Counted from the stretch's first letter, positions 47,386-59,489 are shown. The stretch is 64,000 bases of DNA from Anaeramoeba flamelloides (GCA_027625915.1 JANTQA010000042.1:191001-255000); one strand, 5' to 3'. Notes: generated by a model not told the origin, from the sequence alone. A program made the numbers and translations.

Positions 47386-47645
47386 TTGTTATTTTCCAAT
47401 TCATAAATGAAAATTTTTATTTCAATTTCCAAAATGGATATTAATTATTACTGCTACAACCAAATTACCAGAGTCAAGATTTTATCTTAGAGTTCAACTC
47501 AGGGAATTTAGTTCATTGTCTTAAAATATCGTTTCTAAAAGGTATTGTATTTTAAAAGATCTTTTCATTTTCTTGTTATTAAAACCAAAAAATATTTTGG
47601 AATGTGAACCAAAAATTTTCATTTTTTAATTGGAAAATAAGAGTA
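47386..47645. mobile_element. TTTTCCAATT element, second copy
   Basis: Starts TTATTTTCCAATTCATAAAT and ends ATTTTTTAATTGGAAAATAA. The inner segment AATATTTTGGAATGTGAACC is the inverse of CGCATTCCAAAATATTTTT in the 3.9 kb copy, showing opposite orientation. Confidence 0.62.
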
Positions 47646-48631
47646 AAATCAAATAAAAGTTTCTAATTACAGTGTGTATCACTTTCTATTTCCAAACTTT
47701 CATCAAAAAGTTACCACACAGAAAAAATACAAAATTATGGTATACAAAATTTAACCTGAGGAAAATCATTCGAGAAAAAAATATTGAAGAAAAAAACCAA
47801 TCCTTAAAGATCTTGTCATTTACCCTGGATTAGCTCCATACTCAAGAAGTGACATAATCAAAAATTAAATTTTAATATTGTACTTCTTTTGATTGTAAAG
47901 ATATTCAAATAGCAGAAAAAAAAATTACATCAGATCTCATTGTCCAAAAAATACAACAAATAAAAAAAGTTGAATGAAATCTCAAATCAAAAAAATCAAA
48001 TTTATCAAAATAAATTATTTTTTTCTTGGTTTAAATTCCCAAAGGGTCAAATTTCTTCAATTTAAGACAAATTGTTTTCTTTATGTATATACCAACTTAA
48101 TTGATTTTGTCTAATTTTTTTATAATTTTGTAACGCTTTATATATGACAAAGTAAAAGATTATGAATCTTTCTTGAGATAAAAATAACTCGTTTGAAAAA
48201 GGAAAAAAAGTTTAACAAAAAAGTTCTTTCGAGATCTAAAAAACGAGTCCAAGAGCGACACTTTGAAAACAAGACAGTTGTTTTCAAAATGATATATTCT
48301 AATAATTTCAATTGGATTTTGAGTGTCTTTCTTTTGCATTTTTTTCTAAAAATCAACTCTTTTTTTATTTTTGATTTTTAGAGATCGGCTTTATATCGCA
48401 TGTTAATTCATTTTTGATTGTTATTAGGTTCATATAAAAATTAGAATTTTTTTTTTCTATTTTAAAAAAATAAATTTCACATTAATATCTCGGTCCATAA
48501 TTTCGAATATTTTTTGTATTTAAATTTATTTCAAAATCTAGAACTTAAAAGTTTGATAGACCAAAAATCAATAACATTTATTTGAATTTAACAGGTATGT
48601 TCATCTAAATACGAGATTTCTATTAATCTCT

Positions 48632-49004
48632 GGTGGAAATATAGAATGTTGCAAAAAAAAATCGAGTTTTTACAATTTTCAAGATAAATAAAGAGTTACA
48701 TGAATTTATCACAATTAAGGTACTAGTAAAACAAAGACCCTTTTTGATTGTTGTGCTCAATGGAATTTTCAATATAAAATGGTTTGGTGAACACCAATAT
48801 TTTGTTTGAAAAATGATTTTTTTTAAAAAGATGGAAAGATTGATTTTCACCAAACGATTTTTTGATTTAAAAAAATTATTGGTACTTTTAAGATAATTAA
48901 TGATTATATTTACTATTTCCAAAATAAGGGTAAATGCATAAAACTCTTTATTTATCTTAAAAAATATAAAAACTATATTTTAAACAACATTCATATTTAC
49001 ACTA
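48632..49004. mobile_element. GTGTAAATTT palindromic element, second copy
   Basis: Contains AAGATAAATAAAGAGTTACATG on the left and CATAAAACTCTTTATTTATCTT on the right, with TTTGGTGAACACCAATATTTTG and a complementary CACCAAACGATTTTTTGA in the centre, and ends ATTTACAC. Non-coding. Confidence 0.6.
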
Positions 49005-49089
49005 GTGAATTTTGCAATCTCAAACATTTTCTTTGTTCAAATATACCAAGAACTATGTATAGAATTACTTTCTATCAAATTGTTATTTA

Positions 49090-49283
49090 CAGTCAATTCT
49101 ACTTTTAAGACACAAAAGTTCAATGAAATTTAAGTAACAATAAAGATCTAAAATTAAGGCACAATATTCAGATTCTAGTAAAATAAATGGTAAAATAAAA
49201 ATCTAAATTTTGTGCCTTAATTTGAGATTTTTTTGTACCTTAAATTTCGTTGAAAGTTTGTAACTTAAAAGTGGAACTGACTG
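49090..49283. mobile_element. CAGTCAGTT MITE, copy 3 (194 bp)
   Basis: Starts CAGTCAATTCTACTTTTAAG and ends CTTAAAAGTGGAACTGACTG, flanked by TA at 49088-49089 and 49284-49285. Confidence 0.85.
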
Positions 49284-51642
49284 TAGGTTAAATTTTTTTG
49301 AACATTTTATCATTTTTTGAGTACTACCATTAATTTATAAATCGGGCAATTCAAATCTTTTCTTATAGAAAATACAAATAATTTTGAAATAAAAACTGAA
49401 GAAAAGGAATATACCCTAGTTTAATATGTTTACATACCAATTCAAAAAGTGAAATGAAAACAGTTAAAAAATTGATCAAGAAAAAATGAATACAAATATT
49501 TTATTTCTTGATTTGATCTGTTGAATTTTTCATTAAAAAAAAATTTTTTTTGACTCAATTTGAATTCCCAATTCTGAATGGAAATAATTCAGTTTGTAAA
49601 ATTCTTTATTCACAAATTACTTATTATTTTTAAAGAATTTCCAAAATAAATTTTAAATCTCTATTTTCCTTTAATTCATCTAATTCTAGTTTTATTTAAT
49701 AAAAGAAAAGATCTCTTAAATTACTTTACATAAATAAAGATATATTTCACAAATTTGTTTGATTTTAGAGTTATTTATTTTCCATTAAATTGAAGACTCA
49801 AAATAATTTTGGTTTAACATTTCTAAAATCTCTTTTCTATATCTTTGAGTTAAATATTTTTTGTAGATGTTTTTTTTTTATTTTCGGAATTCAATCCTTT
49901 TATTTTAATATTTAAAACTATTTTCTTTGTTATTCCCTGTTTTGTTTGATAGAAATCTTTGAAAAAACAATTTTGTAAAAAAATATTGTACTAGAAATAA
50001 TAATTAATAGTTATGGGTTAGAAAATAAAAATAATCCATTTTTTTTTTTTTTTTCAATCTAAATTAAGAAGATATAGAAGAAATATCTCAAAAATATACT
50101 TTGGTTGCTATTAAAATTTTAATTCTCAATTAGGATATTTTTCTTTGGAAAGAATATCTCCACTTTTAAGAATAAAAAAGAAAAGAAAAGAAATAAGAAA
50201 AATGAATTATATAATATACATATATTCCCAGGTCTATTATTTTTGGTTGTTCTTTGATTAATTAAGGGGTTTCGTGTGGTATATTTCTTGATTCACAACA
50301 GAATTTAATTCAACAAAATTATTTGGAAAAAAAAAATGTTTAAAAATCTAAAAATTTATAAAGGTACAACTCTTGTTGACTTTGTGTTCATTTTCTTTTC
50401 ACAGATGTGGTAATTAATGATACTTTGATTTAAAAGTTTCAATAACTTGTTAAGGGTCGAGTAATTACGGTGAAATTTTTTATTCTGAAATGGAAAAAAA
50501 CTTTTAGTAATTTTTATGAGTACCTAACACCAATCAAAAACCAACCAACCTTTGGTGTATGATCGATCTCCAAAATACAAAAACCAAAAATGAGGACATT
50601 TTTAGAAAAAAGCCCCAAAGATCGACACTCAATTTCTAATTAGAATCGTTGTGAATTATAATTTTGAAAACAAATATGTCAGTTTTGAAGTGTCGATCTT
50701 GGCGCTTTTTGAGATCTCAGTGATTTTTTTTTTTTTTTTTTTCATTTTTTAAATGAAATATTTTTATCGATTGAATTTTACCTAATCCTTACTTGGTTAA
50801 ATTTAGAGGGTTACAAAATAACCACAAATCAGATTAAATGGATTAAATTGATTGCGAAATTCAAGAAAGTAATTTGTTTTAAATTAAAGAAATTTACTCA
50901 TTTGGAAATAGCAAATGAGAAAAGATGAATTAATTTTTTTAAATTTTCGTTTTTTGAAATTTAGAACTCTTTTTCTTAGTTGAATTTTTTTGTCAAAGAT
51001 GATCCCATGGAATTTTTTTTTGTTATTTGAATTTTGTCAACCAAAAGAAAGACTATTTCGCAATACCCTTTTTGGTCTGGTGTTACCCCTTGAGTATGGA
51101 GCGTATTCACAGTAGATGATTAGACCCTTAAACTCCCAAAATATGTTTTTTTTTTATTAATTTTCTCAGACTGTTATTTTTCAAAATAATGAATTTTATC
51201 TACTTCCCTTTAATGTAAAATTTTCACGAAAACATTTTTATTAAATTCTTTTCTAATTAGGTACTATTTTGAAGAAAAATTTATTTTCTTTAATTCTTAT
51301 TATTTAATTGATTTTTCGAGAACTCTTTATTTTATTAATATTCATAAAATATAAAAAAAAACACTTTGGGGGTTACAAATCTTATTGAATATATTACAGA
51401 CCAAAGAAAATTATCCTTTTTATTATTGAAGAAGTGTAAATTATCACTCAAAATGGCCTTTTACTTGGTTTTTCCTTATTTTTCATTCCAGTTTAAAATA
51501 TAACTATTTTACAATTATTTAAGGAGAATGTACCCATCCATTATTTTATCTTTAAAAAACAAAAATAAAAAATCCAATTGAAAAAATGAAATTAGGAAAA
51601 AAATTAAAAGTTCATATTTAAGTAGCTTTATAAGAAGCAGTT

Positions 51643-51673
<31 letters not shown>

Positions 51674-52379
51674 CAATGGTATCTTTAATTAAGAAAATCC
51701 ACAATCACAGTTAGTATATTTTTATTTCCTTTATTTTAGTTTGATTTTTGATCATTAATGTTATTTTGGAGATTATTGTTATAGTTACAATACATTTTTT
51801 TATTAATCTTATTTTTTTTTAACCTTTGGTCATTTTTTTTCTCTTTACCTTTATTTTATTCACAAGTTACTCACACATCCGTGTTTAAGAGTCTTCACTA
51901 TTATTAAGTTCACCATTAATCTTTTTGCTTTGTAACTCTTCTTCCAAATATAAATGAAAATCATAGATATAAAAAAACTTAAAATAAACTTTAAATTAAT
52001 AATAAATCTTTTCAAGTTTAAAAAAATGATATTTTATCCTATTTCTAACGTATTATACATGTAATATTAATATATAAACTATTTTACAGTCAAAATGGTA
52101 CATGCTCGATATGTGAATTACATGTTTTTAAAGGGTTTGGATGAATATTAGATGTAAAAAAATATTTTGGAAATTTTCAAAATTCAAATCAATTCTACAC
52201 ATTTTTCCACATTTTTATTTTGCATTTTTCTCATTTTTTTTGTTAAATATTTCACTAAAAATGTTTTTTTATTGCAAGATCGAAAGTTGTCAAACAAAAA
52301 GTGTTATTCCAATATTGTTAAAAAAGTGGGAGTGATTTTTAAAAAATCAGATTAATTTCTATAGGAATTTTATTCAATC

Positions 52380-52419
52380 TTTGATCCTATTATTTGATTA
52401 ATCAAATAATAGGATCAAA
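52380..52419. repeat. 40 bp perfect palindrome
   Basis: Each arm is 20 bp, TTTGATCCTATTATTTGATT, followed directly by its exact complement with no spacer. It sits at the edge of a broken TACTGG element, whose inner sequence (CACTTCGTTTTCATTTCC) resumes at about 52427. Confidence 0.9.
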
Positions 52420-53161
52420 AATTTTCACTTCGTTTTCATTTCCTTTTTCAAATAGAGACCACAAATACCAACTTACTTCGTTAGGTGACTTGATTTGTAA
52501 AAGAAAAGTATGGAAAAGGGAGTAAAAATTGATTTCTATTTAACTTTTCTTTTGATCTTCAATAGTAGATCAAGAATACATTGTTGTTTTTCTCAATAGT
52601 GTCTTAGGGAATTTTTATTTTTCAATCAGTAAATAAATAGATAGAATGATTAGATTTATTCCATACATATATCAACTTTTCCCCGATGTGAATTATTCTA
52701 CATATTTCTTATTCGTTCTTTAAAGGTTATTCAGAAAAAATAATTGTTATTTGTAAATTTTTTAAAGGGACCTTTTACAGAATTAAAATTTAAATCCAAT
52801 TTTACTAATAATAGTGAAAATCCTAAATCGGTAAAAAGTGGAAAAAAAATTTTTTCTTATCATTTGGTTCTTTTTTTCTTCTCAATATTCTTACAATTCT
52901 CAAAATTTCCTTTCAATTTTTCAATATTTCGAACGTCATCCAAAATATTTATTATTTTTTTTCAAAATATCATTTAAAGTCCCGTATTGTTACAAATGTA
53001 ATACATTTTTTTATTGTTCAAAAAATATTTTCATTTGTTCTCCTATTAAAAAAAAAAATTAAAAAAAAAAAATTTTAAATTTTATTATAATATTTATTTA
53101 TTAGTTTATTAATTAAAATGTTTTATTTGTTCAAACAATTCACAAATTATTAATAATAATG

Positions 53162-53202
<41 letters not shown>

Positions 53203-53227
53203 GATAACATTAATGAACAAATTGAGA

Positions 53228-56200
53228 TTATTTTTCATGTACATCAAATTTACGAATTATTTTTCTAAAATCATTAACTTGATTTTCAAATTGATTTCTA
53301 TTTTGAAATTCTAAATTCTTTTCTATATTTTCCACAATTTTTTTAAAAGCGTCCGAAACAACTGATTGTTGGTTTTCATGAACTCTCGAAACAATTTCAT
53401 CTGTGTATAGAATATATTCGTTTTGGCAAATAAACAATAAAGGAAGTGTTGGTTCAACAATATTTGATTTATCATATTTAATTTCAAAAATAATTTTATT
53501 CAATAAACTTTTTAACAAAAATGGCAACAAGTCCAAATTTTTTTCAAAATAAAGATCAAGATTTAAAACTAAATTTTTTGTTTCTTCGTCTTTGATATAT
53601 TTGTTATTGTGGTAAAGAAAATAAAATTCCAAAATGGAATTTAAAGAAGTAAAGCAATAGCCCCATACGGACTTTTTATTTAATTCTAATCCAAATATCA
53701 GTGATTGGAAAAGATCGACAAACAATTGGTTTTCTAATATTAATACGTATTTGATTAAAGTCTCTGAAAGAGTTCTGATTAAAGAATAATAGGCGACATA
53801 TAATTTTGGGTATGGCAGCATTTTTGGGATCGAGAATGAAAGGGAAAAATTTAGAATCAAATCAATTAAATTTTTCAAGGTGTCGTCCTTGTATAATTCA
53901 AAGACGCCTAAATTGACATACCCTGCCGACAACGCTGAGCATAAGGTTTCAATTATTAAACGGAAGCAGTTTAAAATCTGATTATCTGTGAAATTCAATT
54001 TTGAATTGCTTTTTTTAAGATTATTATTCTGGTTAAGATTTGATTGATTATTTAAATTATTCGTCAACTGCAAACAAAATTCGTACAAGGTGGATGTTAT
54101 TATTTGAAACAAATACACGCCGTTTGGCGAATAGCTGGGAAACTTAATTCGATTCATGGTATTGGTTGTCAATTCTTTCCAAAATTTTAAACAATTTGTT
54201 ACAATTAAATAGGAATCGTAATAATGGTTGAAAATGTTATGAAACAATTCAGTGTAATTGGGAAATATCCAGTCAAAAAAAATGCCAAAGCAAGTTGAAT
54301 TGGGTATTGATTGTAGCACCCCTTTGATATCTTTAATAAACCCGACAATCGTTTTTTGTTTATTTTGGATATTGTTGCTGCTGCTGCTGCTGCTGTTGTT
54401 TATTTTAATTATTTGTTCAGCTTTCTCTTCAAAGGGCTTGATGAAATAAAAAAATCTTTCCAAAATAGTCCTTTTTTGATCTTCTAAAAATAATAGTTTA
54501 CTTAAAATTTTATAAAATTTGGATCTGTACCATTTTTTGTCAGAATAATAATCCAAAAAGGGGAAATTGAACGAGGTGTGATATTGGAATAGATTATTAA
54601 TATTTTTCAACTTTAAAATGAGTCTTCCCGTACTATACATTTGTGAAATTTTACTAAATAACAATAAATTGCTTTTTATGATTTGTTCGTTTTTGGTCCA
54701 ATTTTTAAAATTGTTAATCATCTTATTAAAAATAACGGAGAGCATTTCGGTGTTATTTGAAATTTTTAATTTTTTTTTAAAATTTTCATAAACAATGGAA
54801 TGTTCATTAAATCTTGATTTTAAATATATCGAACTGAAATTAAATAAAAAATTGATGATTCCAATTTCGAGCAAATCAATGCCTTCTTGCTCAGATTGGA
54901 ATAAAAAGCTATCGTTCCATTCAATTAATTGGAAAATCTTGATTGACAACTGTGTATCGATTGATTCCCGATCTGTATTGGCACCCAGAGAAGAATTCCT
55001 TTTAGACACCAGCAGTTTCCCGATGTAGTACAAAAAAATGGACAGCTGGGCGCCATGGATTTTGCAATACGGCGAGCCAGATTGCTTCATCATTGATTTT
55101 TTATACAAATTGAAGGACTTGTCAAATAGATCGCTCAGCAGCTTTGCTGTTTCTGGGTAATTACTAAGCCCGATCCAGGATAGGGGATCTAAATTTAGAA
55201 GAAACCGTGAATTTTCGTCAAAGGGGTTTTCAAAGTCCTCGATGATTTCTTCTTCTCTTTCTTCCAATTTGATTTCCTCTAATAGCAATTGTAAAAAGGT
55301 TTTCAAAATTTCAAACAAATAATTTTTTAACGTTTTCAAATCATTGTCATTCTCATTCTCGTTCTCGTTCTCGTTCTCGTTCTCACGATTGTTGCTCGAG
55401 TTAGGGTTATGAAACAGTTTGATTGAATTGCCAATTTTGCCCCAGAAATGGAGCAAGTAATATTCAGAGTTTTGGAAATCAATATTTTGAAAGGAAATAT
55501 AGGTAATTTCTGTAAACTCTTCAACCAACTCTAAAAAGGAATCAATTTTTAACAAATTTTTGATCGAAAAATTGATTTGGATTTTATAGATTAATTTGCA
55601 GAGCCCATGGAAATTGTCAACCAAGTACAGCGGCATCGACTCGGTTTTTAATTGCTTTTTTAATTCTTCAATGATGTTCTTGTTCTGGATACTGTTTAAG
55701 AGCCCCTTCACGATTTGCGTAATAAACTGATCGCCCTTCTGGTGATTTAAAACGACGCATTGGTGGATCGAGCATAAGTGGAAAATTAGCTGAAGGCACA
55801 CGGGGCCGAGATCCTCTGAATTGTCATAATAGTTGTACGCGAGCGCAACGACTTGCCGATCGACGATTATTTCAAACCACTTGTGTGGCAGCCAGATCAG
55901 GTGTCTGTCCGAAACCGACTCAACCCGAGATGGGGAGTTGCCACGGAAATCATAGCTAAAGCATCTCGCGAGCAAGGCCAAGGCATAGGAAATCATTTTG
56001 CGGAAAAATTCGTTCTGGGTCCCCTCTTGCAGCTGAACAACAAACTCTTCTTCGTATCTGATCAGGATGGACAGCGCAAACTCATAGATTTCAAACAAGG
56101 AATTGTCACGGAAAGAAGAAGAGAACTGGTGGTGCTCCAAGAGCGTTTCCCTTTCCGGGATGATTAAATCAAACTGATCGATTAAATGATACATCACACG

Positions 56201-56632
56201 AAAGATTAGCAACAAATTTAATTCGTTCTCGTAGTCCAGGATCTCGAGGATTATATTCACAATGTTGTGCTGATTAGGCGCACTCCAATTCAATTTGACA
56301 AGCTTGGAATAGGTCACCAAATAGGCAACCAAGGCATAGCTCTCAAGTGACTTCCATCGTTTCTCCAAAAATGTGAGAATCATTTTCTGATAATAGAACA
56401 AATCCAGAGACTCATAAGAATGCAGGTGAACCACAAAATGCTTCCCCATTTCTTTCCCGACCCACCACAGTAATTCACTGTGTTTGCTTGTTTTGAGGAT
56501 TTCGTGACATTCACTCAGAAAATCCTTTCTTTGTGAAAAATTGTCAAAAAATTCTTCTGCTTCTTGCCTCTTATTACTATCTGTTCCAGTAACCAAATTT
56601 GTTGACAGCGTTTCAATTGTTGAGAGATCCAT
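53228..56632 (-). CDS. XPO7: exportin-7 (RanBP16-type importin-beta family export receptor)
   Basis: Ran-GTP-dependent nuclear transport receptor made of HEAT-like helical repeats. Single uninterrupted exon of 1,134 residues (human XPO7 has 1,087), starting at the ATG at 56632. The N-terminus (QEAEEFFDNFSQRKDFLSEC, then KLVKLNWS) fits the family. Diagnostic conserved blocks include SSSFRDNSLFEIYEFA, KTIVGFIKDIKGVLQSIPNS, FGIFFDWIFPNYTELFHN, YSPNGVYLFQI, SALSAGYVNLGVFELYKDD, MLPYPKLYVAYYSL and, near the C-terminus, QNEYILYTDEIVSR. Low-complexity insertions absent from animal exportin-7 are (EN)n near residue 420 and a poly-Ser/Asn run near 755. Base composition changes along the gene: the first 1.3 kb (55300-56632) is clearly GC-richer than the last 1.5 kb. 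Divergent from the 57487 gene. Confidence 0.95.
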   Translation of the reverse strand: MDLSTIETLSTNLVTGTDSNKRQEAEEFFDNFSQRKDFLSECHEILKTSKHSELLWWVGKEMGKHFVVHLHSYESLDLFYYQKMILTFLEKRWKSLESYALVAYLVTYSKLVKLNWSAPNQHNIVNIILEILDYENELNLLLIFRVMYHLIDQFDLIIPERETLLEHHQFSSSFRDNSLFEIYEFALSILIRYEEEFVVQLQEGTQNEFFRKMISYALALLARCFSYDFRGNSPSRVESVSDRHLIWLPHKWFEIIVDRQVVALAYNYYDNSEDLGPVCLQLIFHLCSIHQCVVLNHQKGDQFITQIVKGLLNSIQNKNIIEELKKQLKTESMPLYLVDNFHGLCKLIYKIQINFSIKNLLKIDSFLELVEEFTEITYISFQNIDFQNSEYYLLHFWGKIGNSIKLFHNPNSSNNRENENENENENENDNDLKTLKNYLFEILKTFLQLLLEEIKLEEREEEIIEDFENPFDENSRFLLNLDPLSWIGLSNYPETAKLLSDLFDKSFNLYKKSMMKQSGSPYCKIHGAQLSIFLYYIGKLLVSKRNSSLGANTDRESIDTQLSIKIFQLIEWNDSFLFQSEQEGIDLLEIGIINFLFNFSSIYLKSRFNEHSIVYENFKKKLKISNNTEMLSVIFNKMINNFKNWTKNEQIIKSNLLLFSKISQMYSTGRLILKLKNINNLFQYHTSFNFPFLDYYSDKKWYRSKFYKILSKLLFLEDQKRTILERFFYFIKPFEEKAEQIIKINNSSSSSSNNIQNKQKTIVGFIKDIKGVLQSIPNSTCFGIFFDWIFPNYTELFHNIFNHYYDSYLIVTNCLKFWKELTTNTMNRIKFPSYSPNGVYLFQIITSTLYEFCLQLTNNLNNQSNLNQNNNLKKSNSKLNFTDNQILNCFRLIIETLCSALSAGYVNLGVFELYKDDTLKNLIDLILNFSLSFSIPKMLPYPKLYVAYYSLIRTLSETLIKYVLILENQLFVDLFQSLIFGLELNKKSVWGYCFTSLNSILEFYFLYHNNKYIKDEETKNLVLNLDLYFEKNLDLLPFLLKSLLNKIIFEIKYDKSNIVEPTLPLLFICQNEYILYTDEIVSRVHENQQSVVSDAFKKIVENIEKNLEFQNRNQFENQVNDFRKIIRKFDVHEK

Positions 56633-57486
56633 GTTAAGGTTTTTGTTCTAATCCAAAAGGTAAGATTTGAAAAAAATGATTTATTTTTCTTTGTGAAATT
56701 TTTAACAGTTACTTTTTTAAAATTTGGTCTTGTTTTTTGGTGATCACCTTGGTTTGCAAGTTTTGGTTTTTGAATTAACTTTAATTTCATTCACAAATGA
56801 GAAATTGAAATCCTAATTTGTGTATTGTCTTTAGAAAAATCTTTAAACTATCAACTAAAAATTTCAGAAGATTTTGGATGTATGTTTTGAAAAAATTCTC
56901 AACATCCAGAAATATTTTTTAAAATTATGTAAAAAGACTTTGAAATGTTAATTGATAATGTGAATTGTTTGGAATTTTCATTGAGAAAGGAATTCTTGTT
57001 ATGTTGGTATTAAAGAAGTTATTTTCTGTTTATTCTGAAACATTAAAAATTGAAAAAAAAAAAGTCCTGTAGTTGGGTTTTTATTCTCACAACCATTTAT
57101 TCACCTTGACAAGTCGTCGGAATTATCAAAGCAATAACAACCAAAAATAATTATTTTGAATAAAGTTGATTAAAGGATCACCACCACATAAAAAGAAAGC
57201 GAAAACCAATTGTGGATTGTAGTTGTTTTTACTTTTCTTTCTTTTTAAATTCAATTTTAAAGTGTTTTTTTCTTGATCTCTTTCCTGAAGAATGTTAGAT
57301 CTTATTGTAAATATTCAAGAACCAATCCTTAAAAACACATTTTATTCGGTTTGAAAAAAAAAAACTATTTAAAAACAATAATACAATCTTTTCATAACAT
57401 TTTTTTTAATTTGTTATTTTTTATTTTATTTTTTTTAGTTTAATTTTTATTTAATTGTTTACGTTTTTCTTGATTTACTTCTTGAA
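56633..57486. promoter_or_regulatory. 855 bp divergent promoter region
   Basis: Separates the start codons of exportin-7 (minus) and the 57487 gene (plus). A short GC-richer patch (CTTGACAAGTCGTCGG) lies near 57105. T-rich leader sequence precedes each start. No specific binding site was identified, and no MITE of the listed families lies here, in contrast to the larger gaps. Confidence 0.45.
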
Positions 57487-57801
57487 ATGAAAAACATTGA
57501 CAAACAAGCAAACGAAATTACTGAACCTTCTATTCTTTTTGTAACCAATCATTTTGTAAAAACACTTTACCAACCCAAACTAATTGCAGAAGAAATTTTG
57601 GATGCATTTAACAACAAATTTGTCTACGATCCAACTAAAAAACAGAAATATCTCAACACACGGAATAAGAAGACCATAAACGATAAAAAAGTTTCTTATT
57701 TCAAATTGAAAAAAAAAAAAATCTTAGTACCAATAACTGCAACAGAAATTGTACAAACACCTTTCAAATTTCAACACCCAAAAAACACAGATCTGAAGTA
57801 A
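57487..57801 (+). CDS. small hypothetical protein (104 aa)
   Basis: Intronless ATG-to-TAA frame with a T-rich leader like that of RAD51 and a start context of TTGAAATGAAA. The product is hydrophilic and basic, with a helical N-terminal half (EPSILFVTNHFVKTLYQP, LIAEEILDAFNNKF) and a Lys-rich middle. No signal peptide, membrane segment or known motif is visible. It is less F/I/N-biased than the chance frames of the window and sits divergently next to exportin-7, which supports it being real. I do not recognise the family. It may be lineage-specific. Confidence 0.5.
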   Translation: MKNIDKQANEITEPSILFVTNHFVKTLYQPKLIAEEILDAFNNKFVYDPTKKQKYLNTRNKKTINDKKVSYFKLKKKKILVPITATEIVQTPFKFQHPKNTDLK

Positions 57802-58944
57802 AAAAATTGATCTGTACCTTTGATCATTTCAAACAAAATTGAAAATAGAACCACAATCCATTTGAAAAAAAAATCAAAAGTAAAATTTTGGTTTTTACTT
57901 TCTTTTGCGATTTTTTTTTTTTTTTAGAATTTTTTTATATTTGAATAAATAAAGTACACAATTATTTTTGACTTTCACACTTTTCTGTTTTGTTTGTTAT
58001 TTTTAAAACTGAATAGACTTTGATCTTGTTTTTTGATTTTTTGTTATCAGAAAAAAAAAAAAAAGCCAACTTTGATCTTCCCTTATTTTTTCTTCAAGTT
58101 TTTTGTGATTTTTTTTATCTTTTAAGGTTCTAGTCTCTATTAATTTTTTTTTTTTACCAGTTTCTAAATAAGGATTCTATTATCTAGAAATATGTTTAAT
58201 ATTGAAAATAAACTGTGGTTTTCAAATCTAAGTAATTGACAAAAAATTTTCTCAATCTCTATTAAATTTTGGGTAAAAAAAATGAATGGAGATTAGTCCC
58301 TTAAGGTCCTATTCACAAATACAATTTTTGTATATATGCAACAAGTGGGTTAATTCCATTATCAGAAATTGTGAAATTGGTCTTCTTTTTGTTGAAAAAG
58401 TATATAATGAAAATCAAATTATTGACTTTAAATGTTATCTCAAAGTTCTATCAGGAATTTAAATTAAATTCCAGAAAAAAGATCTTTTCTAATTGATTTT
58501 GCAAAGTCCTTTTGTGCTTTTAACTAATCATACACACAATATTTGGGAGCTTGAATTAATTTTTTTTATTAATTAGATAATGAAAGTTAAAAGAAATTCT
58601 TGTAAAAAAAAAAAAACAAAGGATTTGAAGTAATATGCTTATTTTAGTTATGATGTTTCAAAAATACAATATTTTATTTTGTAAAAATGAATTAAATGTT
58701 TATGAATTAAAGGAAAGTTTAAAAATATCATTTTCTAAATATATATATATATATATATATATATGAATTTGCCTTTGGAACATATATTTATCAAAAAAAA
58801 AAAAGAATTTTTGGTACAGAATAATTTAAATTAAAATACAATTTGTTTACTACATACTTCACATATTTTACACTTTTTATTGAAGTTCATTTAAAACCTC
58901 GCACTAGAGTATAAGCCAAAAACCAAAATAAAAAGTATCGTTTA

Positions 58945-59140
58945 CAGTCAGTTTCACTTTTAAGACACAAACTTTCAACGAAATTTAAGGCACAAAAAAA
59001 TCTCAAATTAAAGCACAAAATTTGGAATTTTTTTTTTTACAATTTATTTTACTAGAATTTGAATTTTGTGCCTTAATTTGAGATTTTTTTTGTGCCTTAA
59101 ATTTCGTTGAAAGTTTTTGCCTAAAAAGTGGAACTGACTG
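58945..59140. mobile_element. CAGTCAGTT MITE, copy 4 (196 bp)
   Basis: Starts CAGTCAGTTTCACTTTTAAG and ends AAAAAGTGGAACTGACTG, with TA on both sides (58943-58944, 59141-59142). The centre has a long A/T spacer between complementary arms. Confidence 0.86.
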
Positions 59141-59287
59141 TATTAGTATTATTTTTTTACTCTTTCATTTATCTTTCAAAAATAAAATGATTACTTTTAT
59201 ATTTTAATTTATTAATCTATATTATTATTATCACTAATCACTTTAGTAAAATACATTATTATTCAAAAAAAAAAAAAAAAACAATTA

Positions 59288-59481
59288 AATTCATTTCCGT
59301 TTTTTAGACACAAAATTTGAACGAAATTTAAGACAAATAAAAAAGCTCAAATTAATTCACTAAATTTAAATTCTAGTAAAAAAATTATGTAAAAAATTTT
59401 TCAAATTTTTTGCTTTAATTAGAGATTTTTTTGTGCCTTAAATTCAGTTCAAAGTTTGTACCTTAAAAGTTAAACTGACTG
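59288..59481. mobile_element. CAGTCAGTT MITE, copy 5 (old, left end decayed)
   Basis: The right end CTTAAAAGTTAAACTGACTG and flanking TA are clear. The left terminal repeat has eroded (TTCATTTCCGTTTTTTAGAC) but the inner ACACAAAATTTGAACGAAATTTAA still aligns. Older than its neighbours. Confidence 0.65.
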
Positions 59482-59489
59482 TATAACAG

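Larger units (their letters stand above)
47348..53227. other. 5.9 kb intergenic gap upstream of the GIGYF-like gene, downstream of exportin-7
   Basis: Contains a TTTTCCAATT element (about 47386-47645), a GTGTAAATTT element (about 48632-49004), a CAGTCAGTT element (49090-49283), an inverted GATCGACACT/AGTGTCGATC pair (near 50621 and 50687), a broken TACTGG copy with a 40 bp palindrome (52380-52419) and an (ATA)n microsatellite at 53155-53203. A 32-base A run lies near 51645. No convincing gene. Confidence 0.55.

Noticed and set aside
53155-53203. ATA-repeat as possible CRISPR or satellite
   Set aside because: Plain trinucleotide microsatellite in a eukaryotic 3' flank; no spacers.
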